From the NCBI RefSeq assembly GCF_958298935.1, contig NC_084923.1, forward strand, positions 21,242,501-21,306,500: a stretch of DNA of 64,000 nucleotides. Direction: 5' to 3'. This document shows positions 56,829 to 64,000 of the stretch, piece after piece. The translations under genes and the position numbers were made by a program. Positions within the stretch are counted from its first letter, which is position 1, and every line of letters starts with the position of its first letter. Below the pieces are notes generated by a model. The model was not told where the DNA came from. It did no database searches and worked only from the letters and a program-made list of their open reading frames with translations. This DNA comes from Phragmites australis (taxonomy: Eukaryota; Streptophyta; Magnoliopsida; Poales; Poaceae).

Positions 56829-57933
56829 GACGATTCAATCTAAAACATATTTATAAACCGAACGGTTACTGACCAAATTTAAAATATTTAACAAGATGAT
56901 AAAATTTAACTAATTTTTATCGTATTCCAATAAATTACTGTACAGTTCCTGTGGTTAGCACCGCCGAGCGAGTTTCGGACGTACTTTGGTCCCATCAACC
57001 AACTGCACCGTACGAACATGCGGATGTGGTGGGTCCTATCCACGTCGACGCGGTGCCCCACAGCCCACTCACCTCCGCGGCGAACACGTGCACACAAAAC
57101 CGAGCCGGCGGGGCCTACGGCGGCGGGCGCGTCCGAGCTGGCGCCTCTTCGTGCACGCGTTGGCGCGGGGAAGACGACAGCACAACCGTGACCAGATCCG
57201 ACGTGTACTGGCACACCGCCCTGGGGCCCACGGGAATTCCCGTTCGTTAAAGAGCTCGAGTCGTAAACGTTGACCCGATCAAGTGCTCACTGGTTCTTTT
57301 CTCTTTTTTTTGTTTAGTTTTTGAGACCTGCTGCTCACTGGTGCTTACTTTTTCTTCCAAGACAACATGCATCACACCTCATGCTTCTCAAACAATTATA
57401 ATGAAAAAATTGTAACTCACATTATTCTATTAAGTAATTCTTGTATTATCACAATACATTTTCCATGTCGCATATTTTTATTTTCCTTATCTAATTCTCC
57501 ACTTATTTCTTGGTCATGTACACGAGCTATTAGTGATTTTCCCACTTTTTTGTCACTACTCTGGAGACTTGGCAAAAATGCCCAGAAGTCCCTGAATATC
57601 TAGAATTCATAACAAACTAATAGACAGGGACGATATAGTTTTTTTTTTAACTAAAGTGCTTGCTACCCTATGGATGCATATGCATGTCCACCCAAAAAGG
57701 AGAACCCAATTATGCAAACAAAAAAAAAAGAATACATATCGAAATAAAACCAGCAAAACCCATCCATGAACCGAAAAAGAAACTTCCCCCACATAGACCT
57801 CTTCTTTTTTTTTGCCTAATTTCCTGAGGTGCATATTACTCAACAACAAAGGGAGTTGGAAAATTCAAAATTCCCATAGGTTTTAAAAAGAAAAAAAAAA
57901 CACACCAAAAAGGTAGGTCCCCTCTCCCCCTAC
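56829..57933. promoter_or_regulatory. TPP upstream region with a G/C-rich island
   Basis: A G/C-rich island covers about 56945-57250 and contains a G-box core (CACGTG, 57085-57090). The ORFs on both strands in the island reflect composition only. From 57280 to 57930 the sequence is mixed, with several poly(A) and poly(T) runs. Whether any part regulates the gene is inference from position. Confidence 0.4.
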
Positions 57934-57942
57934 CTATAAATA
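57934..57942 (+). promoter_or_regulatory. TATA box of the TPP gene
   Basis: CTATAAATA lies 177 bp before the ATG. It is followed by a pyrimidine-rich leader (57985-58080) typical of plant 5' untranslated regions, so transcription probably starts near 57965-57975. Confidence 0.75.
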
Positions 57943-58118
57943 CCCTCCATGGCCACCCAAACTCCCCACATAAACAAGCTAGAACCATCTCTCCTAGCTC
58001 CCTCTCTTCTCCAACCATCAATCGAACCACAATCTCTCCTCCTCTCTCCCGTTTCTTCACATCTCTCCGCTGCCGCTGCTCTTTGCAAGCTTGGCCGATT
58101 GATCGATTGCCATTGACC

Positions 58119-60533
58119 ATGACGAAGCACGGCGTTGTGCTTGTCCCCGAGGACGCCGCCGCCGCGACGCGGCATTTCTCGTTCCCGCCGCCGAGGACGG
58201 GCGACTCGTGCAGGAAGCTGGCCGCGCAGATCGACATCGGCGCCGCCATGATGGGGTCGTGGCTGGACTCCATGAAGGCCTCCTCGCCGAGGCACAGGCT
58301 CATGGCGCCCGTGGCCGCCGCCGGCGCCAGCGACGCGGAGCACGACGAGTGGATGGTACGTATCGGTCACTGGCTGACCAACACAGAGTTTTTTTTTCTT
58401 CTTCTATTGCTTTCGTTAAGCTCATGGACTGGCGCTAAAACAAGCAAGTGGCTTCTTTCGTTGTGCGCGCGCGCAGGAGCGGCACCCGTCGGCATTGGGC
58501 CGGTTCGAGGCGCTGGCGGCGGCGGCGAAGGGGAAGCAGATCGCGGTGTTCCTGGACTACGACGGCACGCTGTCCCCGATCGTGGAGGACCCCGACTGCG
58601 CCGTCATGACCGACGAGGTGAGCCGACCTGAGCCTGCTCCTTCCCCCGATACGAAAGGAACTCTGCTTCATGTTTTCTTGGACTTGGACTTGGACTTGGA
58701 CTGACGGACGACACGTGTGCGCAGATGAGAGACGCGGTGCGCGGCGTCGCGGAGCATTTCCCGACGGCGATCGTGAGCGGCCGGTGCCGGGACAAGGTAC
58801 ATTAATTCGCCCTCTCTTCTCGAACCTCGACGCATGCTCTGTTCTCCTCCTCCCCTCGCTGAAAAGCAACCAAGAAAAGAAAAGAAAAAACTTGCCTTGG
58901 TTCCTTGGCTTTTCTTGCACTCTCACCACCACACGAGCGGTAGGCAAGGTATACAAATACGTTTTACCTTTGAAAATCGTTTGGCAGCAGCAATTACGGG
59001 AACCACATGGTAATCGGTGAAATTAGACAGAAACCAATCTAATGTCGTCAGATTTTTAAAAAATTTAAATTTGATCGGTGGCTGCTTGATTTATAGATAC
59101 GATTCAGAATGAATGGTCTAATAACCGTGATAATTAAATGGTTACCGATGATATTTGGGACGTGACGGTAGGTCGCCCCTGCTCACGGGGCAGGCGGACC
59201 TAGAAGCTCCTCCACTTGGCGGGCCTTTTCTTTCCCCTTTCCCTGTACTTGTTGGTGATGGCGATGTGAGCGACGACGACGGTGCTTGTGTGCGCAGGTG
59301 TTCGGCTTCGTGGGGCTGGCGGAGCTGTACTACGCCGGGAGCCACGGGATGGACATCAGAGGCCCCACCGCGGAGCCCAACTCGAGCTCCAACCACCACC
59401 TCGCGCCCAGCAAGGTATTACTACATGATTTGTCGCCCATAGACTTTTTCCAAATCTGCATCAGCTTTTCTTCCTGGAAGCAACATGGTTTACCGCGAAA
59501 ACGACTTATCTGCCACGGTTCGCGTAATCTAACGCGACCTTTCTCCCTCGTCGAGTTCTTTAACTGATGTCTCGGTCTCTGCTTTTGACCATTGATCAGG
59601 CCAAGTCGGTGCTGTGCCAGCCTGCGAGCGAGTTCCTGCCGATGATCGAGGAGGTCAGTCAGCGACCGCGGCATTTCCTTCCGGTGCAGCTTCGACCTGC
59701 ATATCTGTTCGGCATGTTCTGACGAGAATTTCTTTTCCGTCTAGGTTTACGGCGCGCTGGTGGCGAAGGTGGAGTCGATCCCGGGCGCCAAGGTGGAGAA
59801 CAACAAGTTCTGCCTGTCCGTCCACTTCCGCTGCGTCGACGAGAAGGTATGCAGCAGAAACAGAGCTTCAGAAGAAAAAAAAAAAGAGTTGCTATTCGTT
59901 TCAGACATGTCTACCTACCTTGTGCTGAAGCTCAACTTTCCTCCTGGTCAGAGATGGGGCGCGCTGGCAGAGCAGGTGAGGTCCGTGCTCAAGGACTACC
60001 CCAGGCTGCGGCTCACCCAGGGGAGGAAGGTGCTGGAGGTCCGCCCCATGATCAAGTGGGACAAGGGCAAGGCCCTCGAGTTCCTGCTCGAGTCGCTGGG
60101 TGAGTTACAGCCGTCGTCGCGAATCTCTGAACTCTGAAGAACGTACCGCAGCCACGAATCATGTGCCTGACGAGATGTTCCTCCTATCTGTTCCTTCCAG
60201 ATTATGCTGAGCGCAGCGACGTTTTCCCGATCTACATCGGCGATGACCGCACGGACGAGGACGCGTTCAAGGTAGGATTGTTACACATAGCGCCATTCTC
60301 AGATCGTCGGATCTTGCTTCAAACTTTGAACTATGAAATGTTGCAACTGGGAGCGTGTAGTTTTCTGCCTCTGACGGCTCTATTCTTGTGTCGGCCAGGT
60401 GCTGCGCAGCAGGGGACAGGGAGCTGGAATTCTCGTGTCCAAGTTCCCGAAGGAGACCAGCGCGTCCTTCTCCCTCCGCGAGCCAACTGAGGTCAAGGAG
60501 TTCCTGCGCAAGCTGGTCGACTCCAACAGCTGA
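58119..60533 (+). CDS. TPP: Trehalose-6-phosphate phosphatase, RA3/SRA-like
   Basis: The enzyme removes the phosphate from trehalose 6-phosphate, a sugar-status signal. Nine exons with GT-AG introns join to 358 codons: 58119-58355, 58477-58617, 58725-58796, 59298-59414, 59600-59653, 59745-59846, 59952-60099, 60201-60271 and 60399-60533. All HAD-phosphatase motifs are present: motif I LDYDGTL (Asp106 and Asp108), motif II AIVSGR (Ser144), motif [12 protein letters not shown] (Lys279) and motif [15 protein letters not shown] (Asp305, Asp306). The TPP-specific [10 protein letters not shown] is at about 161-170. There is no synthase domain, as usual for plant TPPs. The start MTKHGV, the [14 protein letters not shown] SMKASSPRH and the ending [14 protein letters not shown] resemble the grass RAMOSA3/SRA clade, which controls inflorescence branching; clade placement is from memory and needs a tree. 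No lesion was seen. Confidence 0.96.
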
Positions 60534-60860
60534 TGGTTGAGCAGCAGCCTAAGAAGGATCGAGATCCAAGTGATGACCAACTCTATCTAGAAATTATCTA
60601 ACTCGGCCGTCCCTAGCTCCCTCTCAACAGCAGAGGAGTTCTTGTATCTCAGCCTAGAAGAACGTAGGATCTAGTATCTCGTGTCCAATCCTTATTGTAT
60701 CTTCATTTTTTCATTGCTGCTGCTGCTGCTGTTTTCAGTACCATCGATCATTATCTCTAGGCCTCGCCTCGGAAGGCTTCTATTATTGCGCCATTCTCGC
60801 GAGGCATTTGTTGGCCCCTTGTATCATGGACAAGTAATGGAATCCGTTTTCCCTGCTCGT
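60534..60860 (+). other. TPP 3' untranslated region
   Basis: The sequence after the stop has a TGC repeat at 60715-60731 and T-rich parts. No canonical AATAAA was seen; the end is estimated from composition and may be near 60860. Confidence 0.45.
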
Positions 60861-61780
60861 TAAACTTCGGATAGTGATTTATCTCGACGACGACAATTTG
60901 ATGCCTATGTGACATCCAACAGTTGCCTATAAATGCAACATGCATTTGTCAAAAAGCTTTGAGATTTAATAAGAAACTAATGGCAGTGGTTCATCAGAAT
61001 AACATTAGCATGAACAGTTATTTTTGTCAAAGTACAAGTGAATTGCCTACTTCTCCCTATCAACTTAGACTTTTGAGTGAGTTGGTTAGTGTATAAAGCT
61101 CAATAATGTTGCTTCAATAATTTCGCTGGTTCTGTGCTCCCTGAAGAGAAAACTGCATATATTCTAATTCGTTGAGCACTTGCGGGTGCTAGTGGGTATT
61201 GATACGGCGAAAACCAGCCAACATCTCCTCGTTTCCTACAGAACATGCATGTGCAATTTTTGTTTGTCTTTGTTGACAGTACTGCATGAATGCAACATGC
61301 ACTAATTGCTGCTTCTCTTCTCTTGGATTCGACATAAAGTTGCTAGTTTGATGAAGGGGAAAAAAGGTAGAGGCTTGTATGAATTTCCGGAATGAGAACT
61401 ATCATCAGTAAAGATATTCGATTAAAAAAATCAGCTCTAAGATTAGATTTTTCTCAGTGTTCCGGTTTCACATTGGAAGTTTCTTCTGTGAGAAATTTGT
61501 TCAACATGCTAAGAAATATTACAGTGTTCCGGTTTCAGTCAAAAGACGATCGCAAACGAATACGACATGTTTTCAGCTGCGCACTTTCGATTCAACATAT
61601 CAAGTAAGAGAATAACCACAGCACAGCTTGATCACAATGAGTCGATCATAACTTATAAACGCCTGCATGTTCTTCATTCATGGTGAATGTAACAACATAT
61701 TTGTTGGTAAAAGAAACTATCTTCTACGAACAAAATACGGCGAGAGTCAAGTCACAAAAATAGCTCAAGCTTGAAGAAGA
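60861..61780. other. Downstream intergenic DNA
   Basis: Nothing was recognised. GTGTTCCGGTTTCA occurs twice (about 61459 and 61524), and a GCAACATGCA motif near 60937 and 61289. Confidence 0.35.
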
Positions 61781-63165
61781 GACGAAAAAGGAGGAGACGC
61801 TAAGATTGTCTGGGCAATCTTAGGGGTGCTGGGCCAACAGGACCCTAACTGAGGTGCCCCTAGTGGAGGTTCGAGCAGCGGTGGTCGGCTTTCACTGGGG
61901 TAACACTGCAGTTCATAGTAGATTGCCTACAGTACAGCGCATGTGGAGCACCTCACTCAGATTTTCCAGCGGGGGCTCAGGCTCCGCATCCTGATGCCTC
62001 TTCAAGCAGATCGACGCCTTGGCATGATGTCATTGGGTTGACCCTACAGCTGGACGCCATTTCGTAGGAGCCGCCCCCATGCACGGGTGACACCCCACAG
62101 GACCCACCGCCAGAGGTGTAATTCTGAGTAGGGTTTGCGTGTATTATATTTTGTTTCTAGTATATTTTTTGGAGGGTTCATGGGAGTATCATGTTGGCCC
62201 GACACTCCTGCTTTTATGTATCCTAACTTTTGCCAGCTAATCTTTTAGTGGGGCTATATCTCACTTTTGTCTTGTCTATTTATTTTGCCGATATGTCAAC
62301 GTGCGTATGTCACAACGCTAATCCTTGAATAGGGCTTACGCGTGCAGGATGGCCGATTTGAGACAACTAGAAGCATCCTAGGTACTTGGATCGTTGCCTT
62401 CGGGGAGGGACCCCGAGCATCCAAGCCCTCTGGGTCTATACCACCGGCCTCACGATAGGAGCACTTCGTCCTTCCTCATGGAGGACGAGTCGACCCAGGG
62501 GTGGCTATCGATGTTTTGATGAAGGCAGAGCCGGAGGATCCCTCCGCTTCTTCTTTGGAGGCCGGCTCAAGCTTTGTAGGTGTGAATGAGTGGTGGATGA
62601 TTTTCGAGGCTGCTGGCCCACTGGACTCTCTGACGTTTTGTTCTACCCCTTGGTTTCAATGGATTGGTGCCACCAGACATCCTTGCATATGTAGTGGCTT
62701 GAGTTAAGGAGGAGAATGCTGAGGCAGCTGCCGAGGTGTCATAGGAGATGGATTTTACAGCCTTTGACTCATACCCTTCCAAGTGGAATCCTCGACTCCT
62801 CGAGTTCGGGGAGATTCTATTTTCAATAGGTCTTCGCACTCGACGTACCCGCTTCATCACGTCATGCGCTGTTATAGGTCTTCTAGCAGACCTGGTGGTT
62901 CCAAAGGCTAAGGACGACCATCTTCGTCCCGTCGTACTTCAGGGAGGCACGACGGTTTGGTGCACTTGTTAGGCCTAGATTGATTATGTCATATTGCCAA
63001 ATACAACTTCCGTATACATGATACCTGAATAATAAAGTAATGTGTTTTTTTTTGTCTCCTCGCCTTTTGCTCACACCTGTACTCCAGGAATTCTCCCCTT
63101 CCTTGGCCTCCTCGCACTCAGTGGTTGCTGGCGTTTAGAGGGTGTGATAGTAGGAGTACTTGTAG
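61781..63165. other. Unrecognised repeat-like DNA
   Basis: The moderately G/C-rich stretch has short ORFs on both strands; the longest connected one (62748-62972) gives EMDFTAFDSYPSKWNPRLLE and similar sequence without a known domain. The character resembles the non-coding interior of a large retrotransposon, but no LTR end or conserved protein was found. Confidence 0.3.
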
Positions 63166-63718
63166 GTGTGTTAGGTGTGGAGGGTTTAGATTTTGACGAT
63201 GGTTTGGACCTCGGCATGACCGAGATTGATGCCATCGAGGTGTGGAGGGTTTGGACCTTACACGACCGAGGCTGATATCTTCGAGTTGTGGAGGGTTTTG
63301 ACCATAATGGAACCGAGGCTGATGCCTTCAAGGTGCCGAGGGTTTGGATCTCGATGCGACAGAGGTTGATACATTTGAGGTGCGGAGGGATTTACGCTCG
63401 ACGTGATTGGCGGAGGGTTTGGACCTTGACACGCGCGGCAGAGGGTTTGGACCTCGACACGCGTGGCGAAGGGTTTTGGCCTTGATGCCACCAAGATTGA
63501 TGCCTTTGAGGTGCGAAGGGTTTAGACCTCGATGTGAGTGGCGGGGGGTTTGGACCTCGACGCGCGTGGCAGAGGGCTTTTACCTTGACACACGTGGTGG
63601 AGGATTTTGACCTCAACGCGAGTGATTGAGGGTTTAGACCTTGATGCGCGTGGCAGAGGGTTTGGACCTCAATACGCGTGGTGAAGGGTTTGGACCTCGA
63701 CACTCATGGCGGAGGGCT
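63166..63718. repeat. Minisatellite with 28-bp and 47-bp units
   Basis: About fifteen head-to-tail units share the core GAGGGTTTGGACCTCGACGC. Short units of 28 bp end CGCGTGGCG; long units of 47 bp end with a GATTGATGCCTTTGAGGTG-like extension. Long units dominate at 63190-63400 and short ones at 63410-63718, with one long unit inside the short block. Overlapping ORFs on both strands result from the repeat and are not genes. Confidence 0.85.
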
Positions 63719-64000
63719 AGTAGGAGTCTCTTAGTTAGGCCCATATATAGATGGACTCGGGCTCAAGCATCTAGAACCACTGGAGGGCTACCCCTTACAG
63801 AGCGAGAGGAAAACACTTGGTCATGGTGGCATACCCACCTCTGTTGGCCTCAATGGCGAGGGCGTGTGCACGAGTGAACTCCTCTAAATCTGAATCACCC
63901 TTGGATTTAGGTAGCTTGAGGGTCCGGAACCCGTCTAAGAAGGGTATGACCTGTAGGTCCATCTGAAAGGGAGAGTCGGAGTAGACGAGTGGGGCCTCGC
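63719..64000. other. Window end, unassigned
   Basis: The sequence continues the same repeat-like region after the minisatellite. No gene was recognised. Confidence 0.3.

Noticed and set aside
56906..57273. ORFs on both strands in the G/C-rich island upstream of TPP
   Set aside because: Open frames on both strands at once are typical of high-GC sequence, and no domain or splice pattern is visible.
58083..58121. Upstream in-frame start at 58083 for the TPP gene
   Set aside because: The codon there is TTG; the ATG at 58119 gives the MTKH start seen in related TPPs and has a reasonable context.
63071..63877. Overlapping ORFs at the end of the window as a repeat-protein gene
   Set aside because: The two unit lengths (28 and 47 bp) are not multiples of three, so no single frame is kept across the array.

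Overview
This window is nuclear DNA from a grass (Poaceae). The signs are CACTA elements whose subterminal repeats read TTCCACAGGCGGTTC, SIRE/Maximus-type and Athila-type LTRs, Stowaway and Tourist MITEs, and a nine-exon trehalose-6-phosphate phosphatase (TPP) gene whose N-terminus (MTKHGV) and spacing resemble the RAMOSA3/SISTER-OF-RAMOSA3 clade. The species cannot be told. I see no bacterial, viral or CRISPR sequence. Only the TPP gene at 58.1-60.5 kb looks like a working host gene; almost everything else is transposable-element sequence in various states of decay.

Layout. 1-9144: most of a CACTA (En/Spm) element read on the minus strand (TNP2 transposase, a Transposase_24/DUF8039 ORF, a proline-rich minisatellite hinge and a Ulp1-like cysteine peptidase), with its right end at 9144 and its left end outside the window. 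9145-16852: a minus-strand Ty1/copia element whose 3' LTR was hit by that CACTA and whose RNase H region was split by a 3.0-kb solo LTR (9510-12523) with a 5-bp target duplication. 16.9-19.3 kb: a decayed FAR1/FRS-like (MULE-derived) gene. 20462-23649: a second, diverged solo LTR of the same family as the first. 23730-25377: a reversed SIRE-type solo LTR. 25.7-27.6 kb: remains of another Ulp1-bearing transposon ORF. 27.8-29.5 kb: LTR and start of gag of an Athila-type gypsy element. 30593-33241: a 5'-truncated LINE with a 16-bp target duplication. 33469-34566 and 36581-37796: two short non-autonomous CACTA elements with clean 3-bp target duplications. 38.1 and 39.7 kb: Stowaway MITEs; 40.03 kb: a Tourist-like MITE. 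40440-43732: a composite hAT element holding one decayed full-length transposase and a second, internally deleted copy. 44.8-52.0 kb: a decayed SIRE-type copia interior with a 2.3-kb 3' LTR. 54.2-55.5 kb: the C-terminal part of a second LINE. 55.7-56.8 kb: a 101-bp tandem duplication and a MITE. 57.9-60.9 kb: the TPP gene. 61.8-64 kb: unrecognised repeat-like DNA with a 28/47-bp minisatellite.

The genes do not form a shared pathway. The order of nesting can be read directly: copia first, then the solo-LTR parent inside its RNase H region and the CACTA inside its 3' LTR. The TPP gene has two probable insertions or duplications within 2.5 kb upstream, so its promoter region is a place where TE-driven regulation could be looked for. 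I did not find a convincing wholly new system. The strongest second-look items are the composite hAT element, the Ulp1 domain whose catalytic residues survive in the CACTA element, the long near-perfect hairpins inside the short CACTA elements, and the RA3/SRA-type TPP.
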